NCBI GenBank assembly: GCA_040902655.1
Contig: JBBDWV010000025.1
Location: 53,301 to 117,300, forward strand
From: Mycobacteriales bacterium
GTDB taxonomy: Bacteria; Actinomycetota; Actinomycetes; Mycobacteriales; SCTD01
Length of the DNA stretch: 64,000 bases
Direction of reading: 5' to 3'
Shown here: positions 27,000 through 35,639 of the stretch, piece by piece
How the letters are laid out: every line of letters starts with the position of its first letter
How positions within the stretch are numbered: the first letter of the stretch is position 1
The notes under the pieces: model-generated
The model's database searches: none
What the model was told of the DNA's origin: nothing
What the model saw: only the letters and a program-made list of their open reading frames with translations
Made by a program: the position numbers and the translations under genes

Positions 27000-27020
27000 G
27001 GGCGGGCGCGCGGTGGCCCG

Positions 27021-28172
27021 TCAGCGCAGGACGGCGGCGTAGACCTCGAGCGTCCGGCGGGCGATCGTGTCCCAGCCGAAGTCGGCCACCGCCCGGTCGC
27101 GTCCGGCCCGGCCCATCGCGGCGGCGCGCGCAGGGTCGGCCAGCAGCTCCGCCACCGACCCCGCCAGCGCCGCCTCGAAGCCGCGTGGATCGCTCTCGTC
27201 GTACGGCACCAGCAGCCCCGTCCCGCCGTCGACGACGACCTCGGGGATGCCGCCGACCGCGCTGGCGACGACTGCCGTCCCGCAGGCCATCGCCTCGAGG
27301 TTGACGATCCCCAGCGGCTCGTAGACCGAGGGGCAGACGAAGACGGTCGCGTGCGAGAGCAGCTGCACCACATCGGTTTTCGGCAGCATCTGCGAGATGA
27401 GCACGACCCCGCCGCGCGCGGCCTGCAGCTCGGCGACGAGTCGCTCGGTCTCGGCGGCGATCTCCGGCGTGTCCGGCGCGCCGGCGCACAGGACCAGCTG
27501 GCCGGGCAGGTCCTTGGCGGCCCGGAGCAGGTGCGCCAACCCCTTCTGCCGGGTGATGCGCCCGACGAACAGGGCGTACGGCACCGCCGGGTCCACGGCG
27601 TACCGCTCGAGGACGTCGGTGGCCGCGACCGGCGCGTAGGTGCGTGCGTCGATCCCGTTGTGGACCACGTGTACCCGGTCCGGGTCCAGCTCCGGATAGG
27701 ACGCGAGGACGTCGCGGGCCATCCCCTGGCTCACTGCGACGACGGCGTCGGCGGCCAGCACCGCCGTCCGTTCTGCCCAGCTCGAGATCGCGTAGCCGCC
27801 GCCGAGCTGCTCGGCCTTCCACGGCCGGTGCGGCTCGAGCGAGTGCGTCGTCACGACGTGCGGCAGACCGTGCAGGAGTGCCGACAGGTGTCCGGCCAGG
27901 TCGGCGTACCAGGTGTGGGAGTGCACGACGTCGCAGCCACCTGTCCCGGCCGCGATGGACAGGTCCGTGGACAGCACCTGGAGAGCGGGGTTGGCCGAGG
28001 CGAGCCGCGGATCCGGGGTGTGGGCCACCGCCCCGTCCTGCGTACCGCCGAAGGAGTGGACGTCCACCTCTGCCCCCTCGGCCCGCAGGAAGCGCACGAG
28101 GTGCTCGACGTGGACCCCGGCGCCGCCATAGATCTCGTCGGGCCACTCACGCGTCAGCACGCCGATCCGCAT
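27021..28172 (-). CDS. glgM: GT4 glycosyltransferase, GlgM/GlgA-type (maltose-1-phosphate or glycogen synthase)
   Basis: This 383-residue GT-B enzyme begins [20 protein letters not shown], has [13 protein letters not shown] in the N-domain, [14 protein letters not shown] at the domain boundary, and the donor-binding [18 protein letters not shown]. In mycobacteria the protein first called GlgA (Rv1212c) makes alpha-maltose-1-phosphate from ADP-glucose and glucose-1-phosphate. It is divergent from glgC exactly as here, so GlgM is the better name. A conventional glycogen synthase role is not excluded. The ATG is only 31 bp from the glgC start. Confidence 0.88.
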   Translation of the reverse strand: MRIGVLTREWPDEIYGGAGVHVEHLVRFLRAEGAEVDVHSFGGTQDGAVAHTPDPRLASANPALQVLSTDLSIAAGTGGCDVVHSHTWYADLAGHLSALLHGLPHVVTTHSLEPHRPWKAEQLGGGYAISSWAERTAVLAADAVVAVSQGMARDVLASYPELDPDRVHVVHNGIDARTYAPVAATDVLERYAVDPAVPYALFVGRITRQKGLAHLLRAAKDLPGQLVLCAGAPDTPEIAAETERLVAELQAARGGVVLISQMLPKTDVVQLLSHATVFVCPSVYEPLGIVNLEAMACGTAVVASAVGGIPEVVVDGGTGLLVPYDESDPRGFEAALAGSVAELLADPARAAAMGRAGRDRAVADFGWDTIARRTLEVYAAVLR

Positions 28173-28203
28173 ACGGCGAACGTTATCGGGACAGACTCCA
28201 CGC

Positions 28204-29442
28204 ATGCGCGCGCATCGGGTCCTCGGCATCGTCCTCGCCGGCGGGCAGGGCAAGCGCCTGGCGCCGCTGACCGCCGACCGCGCGAAGCCCGCCGTGCCCT
28301 TCGGAGGCATCTACCGCCTGATCGACTTCGTGCTGTCCAACCTGGTGAACGCCGGCTACCTGCGGATCGTGGTGCTGACGCAGTACAAGTCGCACTCGCT
28401 CGACCGGCACATCACCACGACCTGGCGGATGTCCGCGCTGCTGGGCAACTACGTGACCCCGGTGCCCGCGCAGCAGCGGCTCGGGCCGCAGTGGTTCCGC
28501 GGCTCCGCCGACGCGATCCACCAGTCGCTCAACCTGGTCTACGACGAGGAGCCCGACCACATCGTGGTGTTCGGCGCCGACCACGTCTACCGGATGGATC
28601 CCCGGCAGATGGTCGAGCAGCACATCGCCGGCGGTGCGGGGGTGACGGTGGCCGGCCTGCGGGTGCCGCGGGCGGAGGCGCACGGCTTCGGCGTCATCTC
28701 GCCGGCGCCGGACGGCCGGCGGATCGAGGCGTTCCTCGAGAAGCCGACGGACCCGCCGGGCCTGCCGGACGACCCCGACACCGTCTACGCGTCCATGGGC
28801 AACTACGTCTTCTCCACCGAGGCGTTGCTCGACGCGGTCCGGCGCGACGCCGAGGACGAGGCCTCGGCGCACGACATGGGCGGCAGCATCATCCCGAGCA
28901 TGGTGGCCGCCGGCGACGCGCAGGTCTACGACTTCTGCGACAACGACGTGCCCGGATCGACCGACCGGGACTGCGGCTACTGGCGCGACGTCGGGACCCT
29001 CGACAGCTATTACGACGCACACATGGACCTGGTCTCGATCCATCCGGTGTTCAACCTCTACAACCGGCAGTGGCCGATCCTGACCACCTCGCCCGCCCTG
29101 CCACCGGCGAAGTTCGTCTTCGAGGAGGAGGGGCGGGTCGGTCAGGCGGTCGACTCGCTGGTCTCGCAGGGCGTGATCATCTCTGGTGGCCGGGTGCGGC
29201 GCTCGGTCGTCTCACCCGGCGTGCGTGTGCACAGCGGGTCCGAGGTGTCGGGCAGCGTGTTGATGGACAATGTCGACGTCGGGCAGGGCGCGGTCGTGCA
29301 CAAGGCCATCCTCGACAAGAACGTGGTCGTGTGGCCGGGCGCCGAGGTGGGGGTGGACCCGGCACGCGACCGCGCACGTGGATTCACGGTGACCGACAGC
29401 GGCATCGTCGTGGTCGGGAAGGGCCAGCAGGTGGTGGCGTAG
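28204..29442 (+). CDS. glgC: glucose-1-phosphate adenylyltransferase
   Basis: This 412-residue nucleotidyltransferase has [20 protein letters not shown] (GxGxRL loop and Lys), [18 protein letters not shown], the catalytic Asp in GADHVYRMD, and the glucose-binding [12 protein letters not shown]-terminal left-handed beta-helix follows. It makes ADP-glucose for GlgM or GlgA, the committed step of glycogen and alpha-glucan synthesis. Family members are tetramers controlled by metabolites such as fructose 1,6-bisphosphate. The 31-bp divergent spacer with glgM implies overlapping promoters. Confidence 0.94.
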   Translation: MRAHRVLGIVLAGGQGKRLAPLTADRAKPAVPFGGIYRLIDFVLSNLVNAGYLRIVVLTQYKSHSLDRHITTTWRMSALLGNYVTPVPAQQRLGPQWFRGSADAIHQSLNLVYDEEPDHIVVFGADHVYRMDPRQMVEQHIAGGAGVTVAGLRVPRAEAHGFGVISPAPDGRRIEAFLEKPTDPPGLPDDPDTVYASMGNYVFSTEALLDAVRRDAEDEASAHDMGGSIIPSMVAAGDAQVYDFCDNDVPGSTDRDCGYWRDVGTLDSYYDAHMDLVSIHPVFNLYNRQWPILTTSPALPPAKFVFEEEGRVGQAVDSLVSQGVIISGGRVRRSVVSPGVRVHSGSEVSGSVLMDNVDVGQGAVVHKAILDKNVVVWPGAEVGVDPARDRARGFTVTDSGIVVVGKGQQVVA

Positions 29443-29485
29443 CCGCCGGGACGGCGTGCGGGTGTGGGGTCCGTACGGTCGGAGG

Positions 29486-29662
29486 ATGTTGCGTCCTGCT
29501 CTGCTGACCGTCCTGCTCGGGGCCCTCGCGCTGAGCGTTAACGGGCTGACGCTGCGGGAGGCGCGGGCGCTGCTGCAGACCTCGGCTGAGGCGGGAGCAG
29601 GCGACCGGACAGTGCGAGCCCTTGACAGCAGGCGGACGGGAGAGCACCGTTACCGCCGGTAA
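29486..29662 (+). CDS. possible small membrane or secreted peptide
   Basis: A 58-codon frame starts at ATG with GGAGG directly abutting it, too close for a normal ribosome-binding site. The N-terminus ([18 protein letters not shown]) looks like a signal peptide or single membrane helix, followed by a charged tail. Its end overlaps the operator upstream of the next gene. No family recognised. It may be chance in GC-rich DNA. The rest of the 29443-29693 gap shows nothing else clear. Confidence 0.22.
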   Translation: MLRPALLTVLLGALALSVNGLTLREARALLQTSAEAGAGDRTVRALDSRRTGEHRYRR

Positions 29663-29663
29663 C
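29649..29663. promoter_or_regulatory. inverted-repeat operator GTTACC-GCC-GGTAAC
   Basis: A perfect inverted repeat with 6-bp arms and a 3-bp spacer lies 30 bp before the ATG of an acyl-CoA dehydrogenase that is co-transcribed with a TetR gene. This is the usual place and form of a TetR-family autoregulatory site. It differs from the GACCG type at 10013 and 22864, so a different regulator is implied, most simply the TetR at 30950. Confidence 0.55.
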
Positions 29664-29693
29664 ACTCACTGCCGCCAGACCCAGGAGCGACCT

Positions 29694-30953
29694 ATGCCCG
29701 GCTTCACCCTCGAGCTGACCGAGGACCAGACCACGCTGCAGAAGTGGCTGCACGAGTTCTCCGAGAACGTCATCCGCCCGGCGGCCGCCGAATGGGACGA
29801 GCGCGAGGAGACGCCCTGGCCGGTGATCCAGGAGGCGGCGCGGGCCGGCATCTACTCGTTGGACTTCTTCGCCAACGCCTGGGCGGACGAGAGCGGCATC
29901 AGCCTGCCGATCACGATGGAGGAGCTGTTCTGGGGTGACGCAGGCATCGGCCTGTCGCTCGTCGGCACGACGCTCGGCGTCGCGGGCATCCTGTCCAACG
30001 GCACGATGGACCAGATCGGCGAATGGGTGCCGCAGTGCTTCGGTACCGAGGACGACGTCAAGCTGGCGGCCCTGGCCGTCTCCGAGCCCAATGCCGGCTC
30101 AGACGTCTCCAGCATGAAGACCACCGCCGTCTACGACCAGGCCCGTGACGAGTGGGTCCTCAACGGCGTCAAGACCTGGATCACCAACGGCGGCATCGCG
30201 GACGTGCACGTCGTCGTCGCGGCGGTCGATTCGGCGCTGAAGGCCCGCGGCCAGGCCTCTTTCGTGGTCGGGCCGGAGTTCAAGGGCAAGGGTCTGTCGC
30301 AGGGGCAGAAGTTCAAGAAGCACGGCATCCGGGCCAGTCACACCAGCGAGGTCATCCTCGACGACCTGCGCCTGCCCGGTTCGGCGCTGCTGGGGGACAA
30401 GAACATCCTCGACGAGCGGCTGGCTCGGGCCCGGGAGCGGGCCGCTGCGCTCGCGCGCGGCGAGCAGGTCCGGAGCACCCGCGCCAAGGGCGGACAGGCC
30501 GCCATGGCCACCTTCGAGTCCTCCCGACCGGCCGTCGGCGCGCAGGCGGTGGGCATCGCCCGCGCCGCCTACGAGTACGCGCTGGACTACGCCAGGACGC
30601 GTGAGCAGTTCGGTCGCCCCATCGTGGAGAACCAGGGGATCGCGTTCATGCTGGCCGATATGAAGACCAAGCTCGACGCCAGCCGCCTGCTCGTCTGGCG
30701 CGCGGCGTGGATGGGCAAGAACAACGTCCCGTTCACGGCGGGCGAGGGCTCGATGAGCAAGCTCTACGCCGGCGAGACCGCCGTAGAGGTGACCGAGAAG
30801 GCGATCCAGATCCTGGGCGGCAACGGCTACACCCGGGAGTACCCCGTCGAGCGGTGGCACCGCGACGCGAAGATCTACACCATCTTCGAGGGCACCAGCG
30901 AGATCCAGCGGCTCATCATCAGCCGCGCCATCTCCGGGCACCAGATCCCATGA
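29694..30953 (+). CDS. acyl-CoA dehydrogenase
   Basis: This 419-residue flavoenzyme has [16 protein letters not shown] (FAD/substrate motif), [11 protein letters not shown] and [11 protein letters not shown]. The C-terminal [12 protein letters not shown] carries the classical catalytic Glu. It is slightly longer than usual because of an Arg/Ala-rich insertion near residues 240-270 ([16 protein letters not shown]). The ATG is preceded by AGGAG at 29683-29687. Its stop overlaps the TetR start (ATGA). Substrate unknown; a fatty or branched acyl-CoA is likely. Confidence 0.9.
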   Translation: MPGFTLELTEDQTTLQKWLHEFSENVIRPAAAEWDEREETPWPVIQEAARAGIYSLDFFANAWADESGISLPITMEELFWGDAGIGLSLVGTTLGVAGILSNGTMDQIGEWVPQCFGTEDDVKLAALAVSEPNAGSDVSSMKTTAVYDQARDEWVLNGVKTWITNGGIADVHVVVAAVDSALKARGQASFVVGPEFKGKGLSQGQKFKKHGIRASHTSEVILDDLRLPGSALLGDKNILDERLARARERAAALARGEQVRSTRAKGGQAAMATFESSRPAVGAQAVGIARAAYEYALDYARTREQFGRPIVENQGIAFMLADMKTKLDASRLLVWRAAWMGKNNVPFTAGEGSMSKLYAGETAVEVTEKAIQILGGNGYTREYPVERWHRDAKIYTIFEGTSEIQRLIISRAISGHQIP

Positions 30954-31531
30954 GCCAGGCGCCGGTCCGGCTGCCCGACCGGGCGACCCGCCGCGAGGCC
31001 TTGCTCGACGCCGCCGACCGGATCGTGCGGCGGGACGGCCCAGCCGCCTCGATGGCAGCCATCGCCGCCGAGGCCGGCATCACCAAGCCGATCCTCTACC
31101 GCCACTTCGGCGACAAGGGCGGCCTGTACGCCGCTCTTGCGGATCGCTACACCGGCCGCCTGCTGGGCATGCTGCAGGAGGCGCTCGAGGTCGGACGCAC
31201 CCGTCGTGACCGGGTCGAGCGGACGATCGACGCGTACCTGTCGGCCATCGAGGACGAGCCGCAGGTCTACCGCTTCCTGGTGCACTCGGACGAGGCAGCG
31301 TCGGCCCAGTCTCAGGTGCGGTCCTTCGCCCGACGGCTGTCGGCGCTGCTCGCCGTCGGCATGGCAGCCGAGACCGGCGTCCCGCCCGTGCGGGCCGCCG
31401 CCTGGGCGCACGGCGTCGTCGGGATGGTGCAGGCATCGGGCGAGTGGTGGCTGGACACCGGGGAGTGCACCCGCGCAGAGCTGGTCGCCGAGCTGGCGGA
31501 TCTGCTGTTCGGTGCGTACGCCACGGCCTGA
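30950..31531 (+). CDS. TetR-family transcriptional regulator
   Basis: This 193-residue regulator has the DNA-binding segment [21 protein letters not shown] then [21 protein letters not shown] (about 11-55). The C-terminal ligand domain resembles TetR_C_33-like regulators of fatty acid genes. It overlaps the acyl-CoA dehydrogenase by four bases and is probably the repressor acting at 29649-29663, relieved by an acyl-CoA. That assignment is inference from position. Confidence 0.88.
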   Translation: MSQAPVRLPDRATRREALLDAADRIVRRDGPAASMAAIAAEAGITKPILYRHFGDKGGLYAALADRYTGRLLGMLQEALEVGRTRRDRVERTIDAYLSAIEDEPQVYRFLVHSDEAASAQSQVRSFARRLSALLAVGMAAETGVPPVRAAAWAHGVVGMVQASGEWWLDTGECTRAELVAELADLLFGAYATA

Positions 31532-31581
31532 TCGTGGAAGACTGCCGCTGCAGGTCGGTCCAGCAGGAAGCGGGGTGCCAG

Positions 31582-32391
31582 GTGGTGCGACGGCTGCCCT
31601 GGTCCCGTCGCAGTGTCGTCGCGGGCACCCTGCTGCTCCTCGTGCTCGGCGTCGGTGCGGTCGCGCCGCTGGCCGGCGCGCTCGACCCGGTGACCGTCGG
31701 CAGCGACGACCGGGTGGTGCTCGGCGATGGCCGCGCCTACGTCCTGCACACGCCGCCGCTGCTGCGGCGTACGCCGCGGCTGGCCGAGGGCCGGCCGGCG
31801 ATGCTGGTCCTGCACGGGCTGCTGTCCGACCCGGCCGATGCTGCCCGCAGCACCGGCTTCAACGCCCTCGCCGACCGGGACGGCGTGCTGGTGGCCTACC
31901 CGGTCGGCGTCCGCCGGTCCTTCAATGCCGGGCTGTGCTGCGGCGAGGCGGTCGCGCAGGAGGTCGACGACGTGGCCTTCCTCACCGACGTGGTCCACGA
32001 CCTGCGGTCGCGCGGCGCCGGGCGGATCTCCGTCGTCGGCTTCAGCAACGGCGCGATGATGGCCTACCGGCTGGCCTGCGACCGGCCCGACCTGATCGAC
32101 TCGGTCGGTGTCATGAGCGGCACCCTGGAGATCCCACGCTGTGCGGGCCGGATCCGGGCCCTGCACCTGCACGGGGAGAAGGACACCGCGGTGCCCTACG
32201 ACGGCGCGGAGTACTCCGAGAAGCTGCGGGCGTTCCTGCGCCCGGTGCCGACGATCCAGGACGCGGCGCCCGGCAGTGACATCACGATCCGCAAGCTGAT
32301 CGGCTATGGACACCGCTGGACCGAGCCGGGTGACGCGGTGGACGCGACGGCGGAGTTCTGGCGCTTCGGCCGGCTGGCCCCCGGCAGCTGA
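31582..32391 (+). CDS. secreted PHB depolymerase-like esterase
   Basis: This 269-residue protein has a twin-arginine-like export signal (RRLPWSRRSVVAGTLLLLVLG), then an esterase domain with LVLHGLLSDPADAARSTGF, VAYPVG, FNAGLCCGEA, and the nucleophile elbow GFSNGAMM. The later LHLHGEKDTAVPY and GYGHRW supply the acid and His. The set is typical of the polyhydroxybutyrate depolymerase/LpqC esterase family. Start choice: two adjacent GTG codons (31582, 31585); an earlier GTG at 31534 is possible. The substrate may be a polyester or feruloyl-type ester outside the membrane. Confidence 0.84.
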   Translation: MVRRLPWSRRSVVAGTLLLLVLGVGAVAPLAGALDPVTVGSDDRVVLGDGRAYVLHTPPLLRRTPRLAEGRPAMLVLHGLLSDPADAARSTGFNALADRDGVLVAYPVGVRRSFNAGLCCGEAVAQEVDDVAFLTDVVHDLRSRGAGRISVVGFSNGAMMAYRLACDRPDLIDSVGVMSGTLEIPRCAGRIRALHLHGEKDTAVPYDGAEYSEKLRAFLRPVPTIQDAAPGSDITIRKLIGYGHRWTEPGDAVDATAEFWRFGRLAPGS

Positions 32392-32412
32392 CCCGCCAGC
32401 CCCCGGCAGCTG
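32377..32412 (+). repeat. 14-bp direct repeat spanning the esterase stop
   Basis: GCCCCCGGCAGCTG occurs at 32377-32390 and again at 32399-32412. The first copy encodes the end of the esterase and the second lies just after the stop, which looks like a small local duplication. No function is evident. Confidence 0.7.
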
Positions 32413-32451
32413 CGGTCGGGAGCGCCGCCGACGGGGCCGCTACCCTCTGGC

Positions 32452-32479
32452 GCTCGGACGGCCGACCGGCCGTCCGGGC
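32452..32479. terminator. GC-rich palindromic hairpin between esterase and DUF4193 genes
   Basis: CGGACGGCC (32455-32463) and GGCCGTCCG (32468-32476) form a perfect 9-bp stem with a 4-nt loop, extendable to about 12 pairs. It lies 60 bp after the esterase stop and 80 bp before the next start. It could terminate the esterase transcript or be part of the leader of the DUF4193 gene. There is no U-tract. Confidence 0.5.
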
Positions 32480-32559
32480 ACGGTCAGCGACTGCGGGCAC
32501 AGAACAGGCCCTCCGGACGTTGTGCACGCGCCGGAGACAAGACGAAGGAGCCCCTGAGC

Positions 32560-32856
32560 ATGGCGACCGACTACGACCAGCCTCGCCGGTCCGACGCCGA
32601 CGAGCCCGAGGACAGCCTCGAGGAGCTCAAGGCGCGCCGCGCCGAGGCGCAGTCCAGCAGCGTGGACGTCGACGAGGCCGACCTCAACGAGGCGATCGAG
32701 CTGCCGGGCGCCGACCTGTCCGGCGAGGAGCTGACGGTCCGCGTCCTACCGAAGCAGAGCGACGAGTTCACCTGCAGCAGCTGCTTCCTCGTGCACCACC
32801 GCAGCCAGCTCGACTCCGACAAGGGCGGGCGGCTCATCTGCAAGGAGTGCGCGTAG
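32560..32856 (+). CDS. DUF4193 family protein
   Basis: This 98-residue actinobacterial protein has an acidic N-terminal half (about 1-60, DEPEDSLEELKARRAEAQ) and a C-terminal zinc-ribbon-like end with CSSC (about 76-79) and CKEC (about 94-97). Members are small, conserved and without an assigned biochemical role; interaction with RNA polymerase or another machine is plausible but unproven. The ATG is preceded by GAAGGAG. The next gene begins four bases after the stop. Confidence 0.9.
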   Translation: MATDYDQPRRSDADEPEDSLEELKARRAEAQSSSVDVDEADLNEAIELPGADLSGEELTVRVLPKQSDEFTCSSCFLVHHRSQLDSDKGGRLICKECA

Positions 32857-32860
32857 CCCG

Positions 32861-33598
32861 ATGGGCGGTGAGCTGCTCCGCCGCGAGGAGGTCGGCGAGC
32901 TCGTCGGCCGGCTGTCCGAGCGCGACCTCGACGTCGCGGCGCGCGGGCGGCTGCTCGCTCGACTGACCGGGCTGCTCGCCGACGGCTTCCGCGTGTCCGG
33001 TGCCCGTGCTGCCGTGTCCGGCCGCTGGCTGGCCGACCTCGTGACCGAGATCGCGCCGCACGTCCCGGTGCGCGACCTGTCCACCCTGCGGGCCCACCAC
33101 GGCGGGCTGTCCGGGGACGAGCTTGCGGAGGCCCTCGTGCGCGCCGCGACGCTGGCCACCGCCGGAGTCGGGGCGGCCGGCGGCGCCCTGGCCGCCCTCC
33201 AGCACGCCGCGCCCCTGACACTGCTCGCCGCACCGGTGCAGCTCACGGCCGAGACGCTGGCAGTCGTCGCGCTTGAGCTGAAGCTGGTCGCCGAGCTGCA
33301 CGTCGTCTACGGCAAGGCGCCGGTGGGCCCGCCGGCACAGGTGATGGCGGCGTACGTCACTGCCTGGGCGGCCACCCGTGGCCTGGATCCTGCGGCCGGC
33401 CTGCCCGCGGTCAGCGTGGTGCTCGCCGCCGCTGCACGCCGGCAGCTGCGCCGTCGCCTGGTTCGCCGGCTGGCCCGCAACGTCTCGACGATGGCACCGT
33501 TGCTGACCGGAGCGGTAGCCGGTGCCGAGCTCAACCGGCGCGAGACCCGCGGGCTCGGCGAGGCCCTGGTCGCGGAGCTCCGGCCCTCCCGCGGCTGA
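32861..33598 (+). CDS. conserved actinobacterial hypothetical protein
   Basis: This 245-residue protein begins MGGELLRREEVGELVGRLS. It has an Ala/Leu-rich helical middle with two moderately hydrophobic segments (about 100-145) and an Arg-rich segment (RRQLRRRLVRRLARN) before a hydrophobic, glycine-containing LLTGAVAGAELN near the end. The C-terminal pattern recalls EcsC-like proteins, but I do not assign it. It is coupled to the DUF4193 gene and ends inside a strong hairpin with the stop codon in the loop. Confidence 0.82.
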   Translation: MGGELLRREEVGELVGRLSERDLDVAARGRLLARLTGLLADGFRVSGARAAVSGRWLADLVTEIAPHVPVRDLSTLRAHHGGLSGDELAEALVRAATLATAGVGAAGGALAALQHAAPLTLLAAPVQLTAETLAVVALELKLVAELHVVYGKAPVGPPAQVMAAYVTAWAATRGLDPAAGLPAVSVVLAAAARRQLRRRLVRRLARNVSTMAPLLTGAVAGAELNRRETRGLGEALVAELRPSRG

Positions 33599-33617
33599 AC
33601 CGCGGGAGGGCCGGAGC
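33577..33617 (+). terminator. strong hairpin terminator with the stop codon in its loop
   Basis: GCTCCGGCCCTCCCGCGG (33577-33594) and its exact reverse complement (33600-33617) make a perfect 18-bp stem with loop CTGAA. The loop contains the TGA stop of the upstream gene. No run of T follows, as is common for actinobacterial terminators. Confidence 0.8.
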
Positions 33618-33716
33618 ACCGCCGGAATCTCACCGCTCGATCTCCGTGGGCAGGGGATCCGGCCGGCACGTCGTATTCAGCACTCGACCGCCGCCCGCCC
33701 GCCGAAGGAGCCCTCC

Positions 33717-35639
33717 GTGCGCCGTTGCCTGCGCCTCACTGCCGCCCTCACCGCGGGCTGCCTCGCGCTGCTCGCGCCGGGCACGGCCCTGGCCGACCAC
33801 ACCGACCCCGGCGCCCCGCTGAGCCCGGTCCTGCCGCAGAGCGGGAGCCCCGCGCTGACCGCGGGGGAGGGGAACTGGACCTTCCTCGGCAACTACGGCC
33901 CGATGCAGGGGACCGACCTGGAGGTCTTTCGCAAGAACGGGATCGACTACGTCTCGGCGGGCACCCTGGGCCAGGCGCCGGACGGGACGCCGGGCTTCGT
34001 CGGACAGCGCATCCTGCAGCTGACGGACGCCGCCGGCGAGGTCGCGCCGCGGGTTGTCGCCGACCACGGTTCGGCCCGCTGCGCACTCAACACCTCCGCC
34101 ACGGGGCTGCAGCACGACGTGCAGGCGGTGCCGCGCGTGGAGACCGAGCTGCTCGTCGACACCACCGACGCGATCGGCCGCTGCCACGACACGCCCGGCG
34201 GCGGGCTCGAGATCATTGACGTCACCGGACTCGGGACCGACGGCTTCGAGCCGCGCGAGATCGCACTGCTGCGCTTCAACGGCCTGTCCCACACCGTCAC
34301 GGCAGACGCGACGCGCCCCGGCATCCTCTACAACAACCAGGCGGACTTCGCGGCCACGACCTGGATCGACGTCGTCGACGCACGGTCCTGCCTCGGACTG
34401 GCCGGCAGGACACTCGAGCAGAAGCGCGCGCTCTGCAGGCCGGTCGTCACCCGGATCGACTACGCCGACGAGGTCTCCTCCAAAGTTCTCGCCGACGGCA
34501 CGCTCACCGAACCGGCCAGCTGCCATGACATCACCGCGGCGCCGGACCGGCTCTACTGCGCCGGGCTCAACGCCTCCTTCGTCGTCGACGTCAGCGGCCT
34601 GTTCGACGCCAGTGGCAAGGTGCGGGGCACCCCCCTGCCGTGCACCCTGACGGAGGGCACGACCACCGGCGCCACCGTGACCGACTGCGCCCTGAGGCCC
34701 GAGGGCGTCACGACGGCGAACCCGACTGCGCAGCAGTCCCTCGACGCCTACGCGGCGCTGGGCAGTCCCGCGGCACAGGGCGCCAGGATCGTCACGACCG
34801 TCAACCACCCCGGCCGGGACTGCTCGCCGGTGCCGGCCCTGACCTGCAACACCAACACCGTCGTCCGCTCCGACGAGGGTGTCGCCGTCAGCCACGAGAA
34901 CGACCCGGCGCTCGGCGGCCGCTTCATGTTCGTGACCGACGAGCGCGGCGGCGGCGTCGTCCCGCCGGGGGCGACCTGCGCGCCGGGACTGGACAACCCC
35001 ATCGGCAACGGCGGACTGCACGTCTTCGACATCTCCGACCCGGCGAAGCCGGTCTACGCCCGGACCGTCGACGGCAAGAAGGCGATCTTCATCGGCACGT
35101 CGCCGACCCCCTCACCGACGTTCTGCACGATCCACGTCATCGAGCAGGTGCCCGGGGAGGCCCGCGTCATCGCCGCCTACTACGACGGCGGCACCAAGAT
35201 CGTCGACTACACGGTGGACGCCGCCGGCCGGTGGACGTTCACGGAGACGGCGGCCTACCGCCTTCCGGGCGCCAACACGTGGGCCAGTGAGGTCTTCAAG
35301 AGCGTGGACCACGGGGACGGGACGAAGACCTACTACTTCGTGAGCAGCAGCTTCGCGCTCGGCGAGGGCACCGCCCGCGGCCTGGACGTCTTCTCCTGGA
35401 CCGGCCCGTCCAACCTGCTCTCGGCGGCGGTGGTCCAGCCGGGCGGAGCCGCACCGGCACCGGTCGGCGCGCCGCCGGCGCAGGAGCAGCCCGCAGTGGC
35501 GGCACCCCCGCCGGGGACCGGCACCGGCACCCTGCCGGCGACCGGAGCCGACCTCGCCCTCGCGGCGCTCGCGCTGCTGGTCCTGCCGCTGGCCTACCTG
35601 GTGCGGCGCTGGCGCGGGCGTCAGGACACCGTCACCTGA
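33717..35639 (+). CDS. LPXTG-anchored LVIVD-type surface protein
   Basis: This 640-residue exported protein has an N-terminal signal peptide (RRCLRLTAALTAGCLALLAPGTALAD). The large extracellular part contains LVIVD/choice-of-anchor-like blades (GGLEIIDVTGLGTDGFEP, GGLHVFDISDPAKPVY, TKIVDYTVDAAGRW) and several paired cysteines. A Pro/Ala-rich linker leads to LPATGAD, a hydrophobic helix and the tail RRWRGRQ, a complete sortase sorting signal. It is therefore probably linked to peptidoglycan. The GTG start has GAAGGAG at 33704-33710. Its function and ligand are unknown. It overlaps the next convergent gene by 19 bp. Confidence 0.88.
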   Translation: MRRCLRLTAALTAGCLALLAPGTALADHTDPGAPLSPVLPQSGSPALTAGEGNWTFLGNYGPMQGTDLEVFRKNGIDYVSAGTLGQAPDGTPGFVGQRILQLTDAAGEVAPRVVADHGSARCALNTSATGLQHDVQAVPRVETELLVDTTDAIGRCHDTPGGGLEIIDVTGLGTDGFEPREIALLRFNGLSHTVTADATRPGILYNNQADFAATTWIDVVDARSCLGLAGRTLEQKRALCRPVVTRIDYADEVSSKVLADGTLTEPASCHDITAAPDRLYCAGLNASFVVDVSGLFDASGKVRGTPLPCTLTEGTTTGATVTDCALRPEGVTTANPTAQQSLDAYAALGSPAAQGARIVTTVNHPGRDCSPVPALTCNTNTVVRSDEGVAVSHENDPALGGRFMFVTDERGGGVVPPGATCAPGLDNPIGNGGLHVFDISDPAKPVYARTVDGKKAIFIGTSPTPSPTFCTIHVIEQVPGEARVIAAYYDGGTKIVDYTVDAAGRWTFTETAAYRLPGANTWASEVFKSVDHGDGTKTYYFVSSSFALGEGTARGLDVFSWTGPSNLLSAAVVQPGGAAPAPVGAPPAQEQPAVAAPPPGTGTGTLPATGADLALAALALLVLPLAYLVRRWRGRQDTVT

